Source of the DNA: Microbacterium paraoxydans
GTDB taxonomy: Bacteria > Actinomycetota > Actinomycetes > Actinomycetales > Microbacteriaceae
Reading direction: 5' to 3'
DNA length: 64,000 bases
NCBI RefSeq assembly: GCF_020524545.1
Contig: NZ_JAIVLG010000001.1
Location: forward strand, 558,001-622,000
The translations under genes and the position numbers were made by a program. Below are positions 9,301 to 17,208 of this stretch, piece after piece; the first letter of the stretch is position 1; each line of letters starts with the position of its first letter. Below the pieces are notes generated by a model. It was not told where the DNA came from, searched no databases, and saw only the letters and a program-made list of their open reading frames with translations.

Positions 9301-9351
9301 TTGTTTGCATGATCAAACTTGCCTACTATTGAAACTAGTCAAAGTTGACTA
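9301..9351 (+). promoter_or_regulatory. rcaB promoter with overlapping operator, site 2
   Basis: TTGTTT (9301-9306) and TACTAT (9324-9329) are spaced by 17 bp. TAGTCAA-AG-TTGACTA (9336-9351) begins at the expected transcription start, where a repressor would block initiation. The arms are identical to those at 3486-3501; only the two central bases differ. The region is shared with the divergent PadR gene. Confidence 0.72.
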
Positions 9352-9367
9352 ACGAAAGGAAGCCGAA

Positions 9368-9877
9368 ATGACGTCTGCCGTGACCGAAGCCCTCCCGCGC
9401 GACCTGGCCCTCCGCCGAGCGTTCTCGGTGTACCCGACCGGCGTCGTCGCTCTCGCGGCGCACATCGACGACCGCGCCGTGGGGATGGCGGTCAACTCGT
9501 TCACGTCGATCTCGCTCGAGCCCGCGCTCGTCGCGATCAGTGCGGCGCGCACCTCGAAGACCTGGCCGGTGCTGCGCGAGGTCCCCGAGCTCGGCATGAG
9601 CGTGCTGGCCGCACACCACGAGCCGCTCAGCCGTTCGCTGTCGGCGCGCGAGGGCGACCGGTTCGGAGGCCACGAGTGGCAGCGCACCGACGGCGGGGCG
9701 GTGCTCATCTCGGATGCCGCGCTCTGGCTCACCTGTCGCCTGCACAGCACGTTCGACGGCGGGGATCACGAGATCGCGCTGTACGAGATCGCCGACCTCA
9801 CGCTGTTCGACGACGTCGAGCCCCTCGTCTTCCACCAGAGCCGCTATCGCGCCATCGCCGCCCCCGAGAGCGCGTGA
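9368..9877 (+). CDS. rcaB: Flavin reductase
   Basis: The 169-residue protein is a flavin reductase-like (split-barrel, HpaC/Fre-type) enzyme. It shows the family's opening LRRAFSVYPTGVVALAAHIDDRAVGMAVNSFTSISLEPALVA pattern (residues about 15-60), then SVLAAHHEPLS and the C-terminal ALYEIADL strand. It would reduce FMN with NAD(P)H and pass FMNH2 to RcaE. AAAGGAAG lies seven bases before the ATG. It overlaps the next gene by four bases. Assignment to the rca pathway comes from co-location. Confidence 0.87.
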   Translation: MTSAVTEALPRDLALRRAFSVYPTGVVALAAHIDDRAVGMAVNSFTSISLEPALVAISAARTSKTWPVLREVPELGMSVLAAHHEPLSRSLSAREGDRFGGHEWQRTDGGAVLISDAALWLTCRLHSTFDGGDHEIALYEIADLTLFDDVEPLVFHQSRYRAIAAPESA

Positions 9878-10281
9878 GTGCTCAGCCGCTCGGGACGATC
9901 GCCGGCCTCGTCGTGCCCGGTGACGGTCGGGGTCGAGTCCTCGGCTTCCCGACGGCGAACCTGGAACTCGAAGGGCGTGGCCTCCCGGACGACGGCATCT
10001 ATGCGGCATGGGTGCGAATCGACGAAGACACGCATCCGTGGGCGGCGAGCGTCAGCGTCGGAGCGAACCCGACCTTCGACGGCGACCGTGCGCGGCGGGT
10101 GGAGGTGCATCTGCACGACGTCGACATCGACCTGTACGGTCGGCGGCTGGATGTGACCCTCGTCGCGCGGCTCCGCCCGACGCTGCGGTTCGACCGTGTC
10201 GATGAACTGATCGCCCAGTCGGCGGACGATGTCGTCCGCTGCCGGGCCCTGCTGGGTGCGCCTGCGGTCGGTCCCCGCTGA
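9874..10281 (+). CDS. rcaA: Stand-alone riboflavin kinase domain protein
   Basis: The 135-residue protein matches only the riboflavin kinase half of bifunctional RibF. It has GTIAGLVVPGDGRGRVLGFPTAN (the PTAN motif binds Mg-ATP), GIYAAWVRI, SVGANPTFDG and a VEVHLHDVDIDLYGR segment with the acidic residue expected at the active site. It would convert riboflavin to FMN, the cofactor for RcaE and RcaB. No FAD synthetase domain is present. The GTG start overlaps the rcaB stop (GTGA), indicating coupled expression. The gene ends 14 bp before the convergent PucR regulator. Confidence 0.87.
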   Translation: MSAQPLGTIAGLVVPGDGRGRVLGFPTANLELEGRGLPDDGIYAAWVRIDEDTHPWAASVSVGANPTFDGDRARRVEVHLHDVDIDLYGRRLDVTLVARLRPTLRFDRVDELIAQSADDVVRCRALLGAPAVGPR

Positions 10282-10295
10282 TCGCTCCGGTCGGG

Positions 10296-11804
10296 TCAGT
10301 CTCGAGCGGTCTGCAGGATCGTCCAGAGCTCGGCGCGCGCGGGGAAGGTCGACAGGTCGATCTCGAGCAGCGCGCCCGCGGTGGCGATCCGGGAGCGCAG
10401 GGTGTGTCGATGCACTCCGAGCGCGACCGCGGCGGACTCCGCTGTGGCATCGTGCTCCAGCCAGGTGCGCAGCGAGCGCTCGAGATCGGCGCCGGTGCGG
10501 GCATCGTGCTCGCGGATCGGTGCGAGTCGTGATTCCGCGACCAGGCGCGCCTCATCCGTCGCGAGAGCAGTGAGGATACGGGAGCCCACGGTGTCGGCGT
10601 AGCGTGCGACGCCGTGCGTGCCCTGTTGGCGCAGTGCGGTGAGCGCCTGAGCGTGCGCGCGGGAGAACGAACCGTACCCCTCGGGCTCGGAGACGCCGAT
10701 GCGGATGCCGAAGCGTGCGGCGGCTTCGTCGAGCAGGGGCTCGTCGGCGGCGGAGAGGCAGATCGTCACGCCATCCCGGGATTCGGCGAGAAACGATGCG
10801 GTGCCGTGCTCGACCCGGTTCCGTTCCCACCAGTCCGCGAGCGGTCCGGCCGGGGCGTCCGCGGCGACGGCGACGACCACGGGAGCGGGCGGCATGCTGC
10901 CCAGCACCCTTCTGGCCAGACCCGGGTCGTCGGCGAGGAGCGATCCGAGGAGCTGCGCGTGCAGGCGTCGGCGGCTCCGTGCGAGCTGTTCGCTCTGCTC
11001 CATCGCGAGCCCGGCCATCGCGATCACCGACGTCACGACCGACCGGGCCTCGGGGTCGAGGGCGTCGATGGCGAGGGCGATCACCCCGCGCAGGTGTCCG
11101 CCGCGCCCCACGGTGAACAGCATGAAGGTGTGGTCGCCGAGGACCAGCGACTGACCGGCCTCGAGCCCGCGGGTGAGGATCTCCATCACCCGCTCGCCCA
11201 GCGCGTCGCGCACCTCGGCGTCGAGGCGGTCCCGGGGGTGAGAGGCGACGACCGTTCCTGCGGCGTCGAACATCCCCGCCCAGACCTCGAGCCGTCGTCC
11301 GAGTTCCGCGATCGTGGCGTCGAGTCCGCTCGGGCGGAGGGCCGCGAGGGCGAGAGCGCGCTGTGTGTCCAGCGCCCAGGATCGGCGCGCATAGGCCTGT
11401 GCGGCGATCGCCTCGGAATGCGCACGGGCGACGGCGATGAACGGTGTCCGATACGGCACGGTGAACAGGGGCATGCCGTGCGAGGCGCAGGCGGCGACCA
11501 GTTCGTCCGGCACTCCCGAGCGGTGCACTTCGGTGCCGAAGCCGAGTCCGAGGACGCCGCGATCGGCGAGGCGACCGACGTAGGTGTCGATGCCGACGGC
11601 CTCGTCGAACTGCGTACCGGTGGTCAGCAGTGCGAGGTCTTCCGAGAGGAACGGCGTCGGGTCGGCCAGGTCGGAGCTGTGCACCCAGCGGAGCGGACGG
11701 TCGAGAGCCCCGTCGGCCAACTCGGCCTCGCGAGGGACGAGCGCGAGCCCGAGGTCGCGGCGGCGCAGCAGTGCGCGCAGCGTCGGTTGCGCGATGGTGG
11801 GCAC
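10296..11804 (-). CDS. PucR-family transcriptional regulator
   Basis: The 502-residue protein has an N-terminal PucR ligand domain (LRALLRRRDLGLALV through about residue 125), a central GAF-like region and a C-terminal PucR helix-turn-helix (LEHDATAESAAVALGVHRHTLRSRI, about residues 445-475). PucR proteins regulate purine, amino-acid and amine catabolism. The gene diverges from gabT and the putrescine/GABA operon, which it probably controls. The GTG start has a GGAAGGAA site. A TACAAT -10 (complement of 11849-11854) lies in the 98-bp divergent region. Confidence 0.88.
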   Translation of the reverse strand: MPTIAQPTLRALLRRRDLGLALVPREAELADGALDRPLRWVHSSDLADPTPFLSEDLALLTTGTQFDEAVGIDTYVGRLADRGVLGLGFGTEVHRSGVPDELVAACASHGMPLFTVPYRTPFIAVARAHSEAIAAQAYARRSWALDTQRALALAALRPSGLDATIAELGRRLEVWAGMFDAAGTVVASHPRDRLDAEVRDALGERVMEILTRGLEAGQSLVLGDHTFMLFTVGRGGHLRGVIALAIDALDPEARSVVTSVIAMAGLAMEQSEQLARSRRRLHAQLLGSLLADDPGLARRVLGSMPPAPVVVAVAADAPAGPLADWWERNRVEHGTASFLAESRDGVTICLSAADEPLLDEAAARFGIRIGVSEPEGYGSFSRAHAQALTALRQQGTHGVARYADTVGSRILTALATDEARLVAESRLAPIREHDARTGADLERSLRTWLEHDATAESAAVALGVHRHTLRSRIATAGALLEIDLSTFPARAELWTILQTARD

Positions 11805-11889
11805 GACACTTCCTTCCGTATGTACAGCCTGGCGAAACTGCTCCTCAGATTGTACGTGTCGGCGAGTGCGGGGGGCTTCGGCGCCGCCG

Positions 11890-11895
11890 TACGCT
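11890..11895 (+). promoter_or_regulatory. -10 box TACGCT for gabT
   Basis: TACGCT is followed by seven bases and the gabT ATG. No ribosome-binding sequence lies between, so the mRNA is probably leaderless. Confidence 0.45.
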
Positions 11896-11902
11896 CGCGA
11901 TC

Positions 11903-13267
11903 ATGGCACTCCTCGACACCGCAGCCCCCGCAGTCCCTCTCGGCGGACCCGACCTCCCGCAGGAGCGTCGTCTGGTCACGGACCTCCCCGGGCCTCGCTC
12001 GGCCGAGGTGCTCGCGCGCAAGGCGGATGCCGTGGCAGCCGGTGTCGGTCACACCGTGCCGGTCGCCGCGGTCGCTGCCGGCGGCGGAGTCGTCGTCGAC
12101 GCCGACGGGAACTCCCTCATCGACCTCGGCTCCGGCATCGCCGTGACCACGGTCGGCAACGCGCACCCGAAGGTCGCCGCGGCCGTCGCAGCCCAGGCCG
12201 CGCAGTTCACCCACACCTGCTTCATGATCTCGCCGTACGAGTCGTACGTCGGCGTCGCCGAAGCACTCAACCGAGTGACTCCCGGTGGCTTCGCCAAGAA
12301 GAGCGCCCTGTTCAACTCGGGAGCGGAGGCGGTCGAGAACGCCATCAAGATCGCCCGCAAGCACACAGGTCGCCAGGCGGTCGTCGCCTTCGACCACGGC
12401 TACCACGGCCGCACCAACCTGACCATGGCGCTCACCGCCAAGTCGATGCCCTACAAGAGCGGGTTCGGCCCGTTCGCTCCCGAGGTGTACCGCGCACCGA
12501 TGTCGTACCCGTTCCGTGATGGGCTCGAGGGCGGCGAGGCCGCGGCCCGCGTGATCCTCCAGCTCGAGAAGCAGATCGGCGCCGACAACCTGGCCGCCGT
12601 CATCATCGAGCCGATCCAGGGCGAGGGCGGCTTCATCGTCCCCGCCGACGGTTTCCTGCCCGCGATCGTCGACTGGTGTCGCGCGAACGGCGTCGTCTTC
12701 ATCGCCGACGAGGTGCAGACCGGCTTCGCCCGCACGGGACACATGTTCGCGAGCGAGATCTTCGGCATCGAGCCCGACCTGATCACCACGGCCAAGGGAA
12801 TCGCCGGCGGCCTTCCGCTCGCCGCCGTCACGGGCCGCGCGGAGATCATGGACGCTTCGCACTCCGGTGGTCTGGGCGGCACCTACGGCGGCAACCCGAT
12901 CGCGTGCGCCGCGGCGCTCGCGTCGATCGACGTGTTCGAGAACGACGGGGTGATCGAGCGTGCACAGCAGATCGGCACGATCCTCACGGACCGTCTCACT
13001 GCGATCCAGCAGAACGACCCGCGCGTCGGAGACGTCCGCGGCCACGGGGCGATGATCGCCGCCGAGTTCGTCGACCCCGAGACCAAGGCGCCGAACGCCG
13101 CGCTCACGGCCGCGGTCGCCAAGGCGTGCATCGCCCAGGGCGTCATCGTCCTCACCTGCGGAACCTACGGCAACGTCATCCGCTTCCTCCCTCCGCTCTC
13201 GATCGGCGACGACCTGCTGAACGAAGGACTCGACATCGTGGCCGCCGCCCTGGCTGCCGCCGAATAG
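11903..13267 (+). CDS. gabT: 4-aminobutyrate (GABA) transaminase
   Basis: This is a 454-residue class III PLP aminotransferase. It transfers the GABA amino group to 2-oxoglutarate, giving succinate semialdehyde. Motifs are FNSGAEAVENAIKIAR, HGYHGRTN, IIEPIQGEGGF, FIADEVQTGFARTG and TTAKGIAGG with the PLP lysine at residue 298. The VENAIK and GHTVPV features are those of GabT rather than ornithine transaminase. It is the first gene of a putrescine/GABA operon and diverges from PucR. The start is set by the -10 box seven bases upstream. Confidence 0.92.
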   Translation: MALLDTAAPAVPLGGPDLPQERRLVTDLPGPRSAEVLARKADAVAAGVGHTVPVAAVAAGGGVVVDADGNSLIDLGSGIAVTTVGNAHPKVAAAVAAQAAQFTHTCFMISPYESYVGVAEALNRVTPGGFAKKSALFNSGAEAVENAIKIARKHTGRQAVVAFDHGYHGRTNLTMALTAKSMPYKSGFGPFAPEVYRAPMSYPFRDGLEGGEAAARVILQLEKQIGADNLAAVIIEPIQGEGGFIVPADGFLPAIVDWCRANGVVFIADEVQTGFARTGHMFASEIFGIEPDLITTAKGIAGGLPLAAVTGRAEIMDASHSGGLGGTYGGNPIACAAALASIDVFENDGVIERAQQIGTILTDRLTAIQQNDPRVGDVRGHGAMIAAEFVDPETKAPNAALTAAVAKACIAQGVIVLTCGTYGNVIRFLPPLSIGDDLLNEGLDIVAAALAAAE

Positions 13268-13304
13268 CACGCGGGCCGCGCTCCCGCGTGGCCCGACCCC
13301 CTGT

Positions 13305-13345
13305 CCGGTCGCGACCCCAATCGGGGGATTTCGGGTCGCGACCGG
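13305..13345. terminator. Strong hairpin between gabT and puo
   Basis: CCGGTCGCGACCC (13305-13317) pairs perfectly with GGGTCGCGACCGG (13333-13345) around a 15-nt loop, 23 bp before the puo ATG. A smaller CACGCGGG/CCCGCGTG hairpin precedes it. No T-run follows, so it may reduce read-through or stabilise the gabT mRNA rather than terminate fully. Confidence 0.5.
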
Positions 13346-13372
13346 CACTACTTCCCAACGAAGGAGTTGCAG

Positions 13373-14758
13373 ATGTCTGAGATCACCCGCGATGTACTGA
13401 TCATCGGTGCCGGGGCCGCTGGGCTCACGGCGGCGAACGACCTCCGGAAGGCCGGTCTGTCGGTCGCCGTGCTGGAGGCCCGTGACCGTGTCGGCGGACG
13501 ACTGTGGACCGACGTCATCGACGGCGCCATGCTCGAGATCGGCGGCCAGTGGGTCTCGCCCGATCAGGATGCGCTCAAGGACGCGATCGAGGAGCTGGGG
13601 CTCGAGACCTACAGCCGCTACCGCGACGGGGACAGCGTCTACATCGGACCCGATGGACGGGTGCACCGCTTCACCGGAGAGATGTTCCCCGTCGCTCCGG
13701 AGACCGAGGCGGAGATCGCCCGGATCACCGACATCCTGGATGCGCTGGTCGCCGAGATCGATCCGGACCGTCCCTGGGCGCACCCGAGCGCCGCCGATTG
13801 GGACTCCATCACCTGGGATGCCTGGCTGCGTCAGCAGACCGACGACGACGAGGCCGTGCGAAACCTTGCCTTCGCGACGGGATCCGCGATGCTCACCAAG
13901 CCGACGCACGCGTTCTCGCTGCTGCAGTCGCTGCTGATGGCCTCCTCCGCCGGCTCCTACTCGAACCTCGTCGATGCCGACTTCATCCTCGACAAGCGGG
14001 TCGTCGGCGGGCTGCAGCAGGTGCCGCTGCGCCTCGCCGAGCGACTGGGCAACGATGTCCTGCTCGACCAGCCCGTTCGCAGCCTCGAGTGGTCGGACGC
14101 CGGCGTCGTCGCGACCACGGATGAGCTCACCGTCCGGGCCCGTCACGCGATCCTCGCGCACGCGCCGGTGCTGTACAGCCGCATCTCGTTCGACCCGCCG
14201 CTGCCGCGCCGCCAGCATCAGCTGCACCAGCACCTCTCGATGGGCTTCGTCATCAAGGTGCACGCGGTCTACGACCGTCCGTTCTGGCGCGAGCAGGGCC
14301 TCAGCGGCACCGCGTTCAGCCCGTACGAGCTCTCGCACGAGGCGTATGACAACACGAACCACGGCGATGAGCGCGGCACCCTGGTCGGCTTCGTGTCCGA
14401 CGCCAACGCCGATGGGGTCTTCGAGCTCTCGGCCGAGGAGCGCAAGGAGCGCATCCTCGAGTCGCTCTCCCACTACTACGGTCCCGAGGCCAAGAACCCG
14501 GTCGTCTACTACGAGAGCGACTGGGGCAGCGAGGAATGGACCCGCGGCGCCTATGCCGCGAGCTTCGACATGGGCGGCCTGCACCGCTACGGTGCGGACC
14601 TGCGCACCCCGGTCGGCCCGATCCACTTCGCGTGCAGCGACATCGCCGGTGCGGGCTACCAGCACGTGGACGGCGCGATCCGGATGGGCCACCTGGTCGC
14701 CTCGAACATCGTCGAAGCCAGCCGTGAGAACGGCGCTGCAGAGAGCGTCGACGGATGA
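13373..14758 (+). CDS. puo: Putrescine oxidase (flavin amine oxidase)
   Basis: The 461-residue FAD amine oxidase has a dinucleotide motif GAGAAG (residues 12-17), the ARDRVGGRLWTD arginine motif near residue 36 and a C-terminal FAD motif (GAGYQHVDGAIRMG). Actinobacterial Puo oxidises putrescine to 4-aminobutanal, NH3 and H2O2. The placement between gabT, an amine permease and two aldehyde dehydrogenases supports putrescine over aromatic monoamines. AAGGAGTT precedes the ATG with good spacing. It overlaps the following universal stress gene by four bases. Confidence 0.88.
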   Translation: MSEITRDVLIIGAGAAGLTAANDLRKAGLSVAVLEARDRVGGRLWTDVIDGAMLEIGGQWVSPDQDALKDAIEELGLETYSRYRDGDSVYIGPDGRVHRFTGEMFPVAPETEAEIARITDILDALVAEIDPDRPWAHPSAADWDSITWDAWLRQQTDDDEAVRNLAFATGSAMLTKPTHAFSLLQSLLMASSAGSYSNLVDADFILDKRVVGGLQQVPLRLAERLGNDVLLDQPVRSLEWSDAGVVATTDELTVRARHAILAHAPVLYSRISFDPPLPRRQHQLHQHLSMGFVIKVHAVYDRPFWREQGLSGTAFSPYELSHEAYDNTNHGDERGTLVGFVSDANADGVFELSAEERKERILESLSHYYGPEAKNPVVYYESDWGSEEWTRGAYAASFDMGGLHRYGADLRTPVGPIHFACSDIAGAGYQHVDGAIRMGHLVASNIVEASRENGAAESVDG

Positions 14759-15639
14759 GCGGCTCGGTCGTCGTCGGCTACACGGCGACGGATGCGGGGG
14801 CGGATGCCGCGGCGCTGGGGGCCCGGCTCGCCCGCAGCCTCGGTGCGACGCTGCACCTGGTGATCGTGCTGCCCAACGAGGGCACGCGCAACGCGGCCGT
14901 GCCGCCGGAGCGGGCCTACGAGGAGCACATCCGCGCGCAGGCCAAGAAGTGGCTCGGCGAGGCGGTGGTCAGTCTGCCCCAGGAGCTGACCCGCAGCGGT
15001 CACGTGCGATTCTCCGAATCGTTCGCCGAAGGGCTGATCGCCGCGGGGGAGGAGTTCGGCGCCAGGGTCATCGTGATCGGCGCCGCGGGGGGAGGCATCT
15101 TCGGACGCCACCGCCTCGGCAGCGTGGCCTCCGAGCTCCTGCACTCGTCGACGATCCCGGTGGCGCTCGCCCCCGTGGGGACCGCGCAGCAGGACGACCA
15201 TGTCATCCCGCGCGTCACCGTCGCTGTCGGCTCGCGGCCGGGGGCGGACGCCCTGCTCGACGAGGCCGTGGCCATCGCCGGCGACAGCGGCGTCGATCTC
15301 CGGCTCGTGTCCCTCGTACCGTTCGATGTGCCCCCGGGGCTCGACACGGGTGCGATCCGCACGGTCGGCGACACGCATGCGCAGGAGGTGCTGGCCGTGG
15401 CGACGGAGTTGCTGCCCGATGGCCGCACCGCCGCGGTCGAGAAGGCGCCCGGCGATTCCGTCGAGGATGCCGTCGCGCAGCTCCGCTGGCTTCCCGGGGA
15501 GGTCGTCCTGGTCGGCTCCAGCCGCCTGGCCCAGCCCCGTCGTCTTTTCCTGGGGTCCACGGCGGCGAAGATGCTGCACGAGCTCCCCGTCCCCATGATC
15601 GTCGTCCCGCGCACCCGCAACGAAGCAGGAGAACGCTGA
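14755..15639 (+). CDS. Tandem-domain universal stress protein
   Basis: The 294-residue protein consists of two UspA domains. The first (about residues 1-143) has the opening SVVVGYTATDAGADA and an IVIGAAGGGIFGRHRLGSVASELLHSS nucleotide-loop-like end. The second (about 155-290) has VAVGSRPGADALL and the parallel VLVGSSRLAQPRRLFLGSTAAKML end. The loops resemble the GxxGxxxxGS ATP motif. It is coupled by ATGA overlaps to puo and to the permease. Such a protein between an H2O2-forming oxidase and its transporter may sense stress or energy state, but this is speculative. Confidence 0.85.
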   Translation: MSGSVVVGYTATDAGADAAALGARLARSLGATLHLVIVLPNEGTRNAAVPPERAYEEHIRAQAKKWLGEAVVSLPQELTRSGHVRFSESFAEGLIAAGEEFGARVIVIGAAGGGIFGRHRLGSVASELLHSSTIPVALAPVGTAQQDDHVIPRVTVAVGSRPGADALLDEAVAIAGDSGVDLRLVSLVPFDVPPGLDTGAIRTVGDTHAQEVLAVATELLPDGRTAAVEKAPGDSVEDAVAQLRWLPGEVVLVGSSRLAQPRRLFLGSTAAKMLHELPVPMIVVPRTRNEAGER

Positions 15640-17186
15640 TGAGCAGCACCAACCGGGCGACGGAGCCCGAATCCGGTGTCACGACCGGTATCTCCACGAA
15701 GGGCCTGAGCGCCGGAACGGTCGGCCTCATCGGCGCGGTCGTGATCGGCATCTCGTGCATCGCGCCCGCGTACACGTTCACCGCAGCCGTGGGCCCGGTG
15801 GCATCCACCGTGGGATCGCAGATCCCCGCCATCATCCTCGTCGGCTTCATCCCGATGCTCCTGGTCGCCTTCGGCTACCGCGAGCTGAACAACCGGATGC
15901 CCGACTCGGGCACCTCGTTCACATGGGCCGCACGCGCCTTCGGGCCGTGGGTCGGCTGGATGGCGGGCTGGGGCCTGGTGGTCGCCACGATCCTGGTGCT
16001 GTCCAACCTCGCCGGCATCGCGGTGGACTTCCTGTTCCTCCTGATCTCGCAGATCACCGGCAACCCGGACATCGCCGGGCTGGCGAGCGTCACCTGGATC
16101 AACATCGCCGTGTGTCTGCTGTTCATGCTGGGTGCGACGTGGGTCTCGTACCGTGACATGCAGACGACGCAGAAGCTGCAGTACTGGCTGGTCAGCTTCC
16201 AGATCCTCGTTCTCGTCTTCTTCGCCATCTCGGCGATCGCCCAGGCGGTCGGCGGAAACGGCTTCGATTACCAGCCGTTCGATCTGAACTGGTTCAACCC
16301 CTTCGCGATCTCATCGTTCAGCGCGATCGCGGCTGGCCTGTCGCTCTCGATCTTCATCTTCTGGGGCTGGGACGTCACCCTCACCATGAACGAGGAGACG
16401 AAGGATCCCGAGAAGACCCCGGGGCGCGCAGCCACCCTCACGGTGCTCACGATCGTCTCGCTGTACCTGCTGCTCGCCGTCGCGATGATCATGTTCGCCG
16501 GCGTCGGCACCGGTGCGCTGGGGCTCGGCAACGAGGACATCCAGGAGAACGTGTTCTTCCACCTCTCGGGCCCGATCCTCGGACCGCTCGCGTTCCTCGT
16601 CTCGCTCGCGGTGCTCACCAGCTCGGCGTCATCGCTGCAGTCCACCTTCGTCGGTCCGGCGCGCACACTGCTCGCGATGGGGCACTACGGCGCTCTGCCC
16701 AAGTCGTTCGCGAGGATCAGCCCCCGCTTCTTCACCCCCGGCTACGCGACGATCGTCTCGGCCGTCGTGGCATCGGCGTTCTACGCCGTCATGCGCGTGG
16801 TCAGTGAAGACACGCTGTGGGACACGATCCTCACGCTCGGCATGATGATCTGCTTCTACTACGGGATCACCGCCTTCGCGTGCGTCTGGTACTTCCGCAA
16901 GCAGTGGTTCGACTCCACACGGAACTTCTTCTTCATGTTCCTGTTCCCGCTGGTGGGTGGCATCATCCTCGCCATCCTGTTCTTCACCACGCTGATCGAC
17001 TCCATGGACCCCGCATACGGTTCCGGTTCGCAGATCGGCGGCGTCGGGATCGTCTTCATCCTCGGGATGCTGATCATCGTCGTCGGCATCGCCGTGATGA
17101 TCTGGAACGCGGTCCGACGGCCCGCGTTCTTCCGCGGACAGACGCTGAGCATCGACGCACCGCCCAGCCGACGCCCGCGCTCCTAG
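15639..17186 (+). CDS. APC-family amino acid/polyamine permease
   Basis: The 515-residue transporter has about 12 hydrophobic segments. It shows the APC opening GLIGAVVIGISCIAPAYTFTAA (about residues 29-50), then the cytoplasmic ATWVSYRDMQTTQKLQYW loop and TMNEETKDPEKTPGRA. It probably imports putrescine or GABA for the operon. The family does not allow the substrate to be read directly. The ATG overlaps the Usp stop. The C-terminus is a basic cytosolic tail. Confidence 0.87.
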   Translation: MSSTNRATEPESGVTTGISTKGLSAGTVGLIGAVVIGISCIAPAYTFTAAVGPVASTVGSQIPAIILVGFIPMLLVAFGYRELNNRMPDSGTSFTWAARAFGPWVGWMAGWGLVVATILVLSNLAGIAVDFLFLLISQITGNPDIAGLASVTWINIAVCLLFMLGATWVSYRDMQTTQKLQYWLVSFQILVLVFFAISAIAQAVGGNGFDYQPFDLNWFNPFAISSFSAIAAGLSLSIFIFWGWDVTLTMNEETKDPEKTPGRAATLTVLTIVSLYLLLAVAMIMFAGVGTGALGLGNEDIQENVFFHLSGPILGPLAFLVSLAVLTSSASSLQSTFVGPARTLLAMGHYGALPKSFARISPRFFTPGYATIVSAVVASAFYAVMRVVSEDTLWDTILTLGMMICFYYGITAFACVWYFRKQWFDSTRNFFFMFLFPLVGGIILAILFFTTLIDSMDPAYGSGSQIGGVGIVFILGMLIIVVGIAVMIWNAVRRPAFFRGQTLSIDAPPSRRPRS

Positions 17187-17208
17187 CCCTCCCCACAGAA
17201 AGAGAATC

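Noticed and set aside
11624..14692. Very long minus-strand open frame of about 1022 codons opposite gabT and puo
   Set aside because: It lies antisense to two well-recognised genes, has Arg/Gly/Val-rich composition without any family motif, and reflects codon bias in high-GC DNA.
13974..15638. N-terminal extension of the APC permease frame through puo and usp
   Set aside because: The extension is Arg/Ser/Thr-rich out-of-frame translation. The family start at 15639 overlaps the usp stop by one base and gives the expected protein length.
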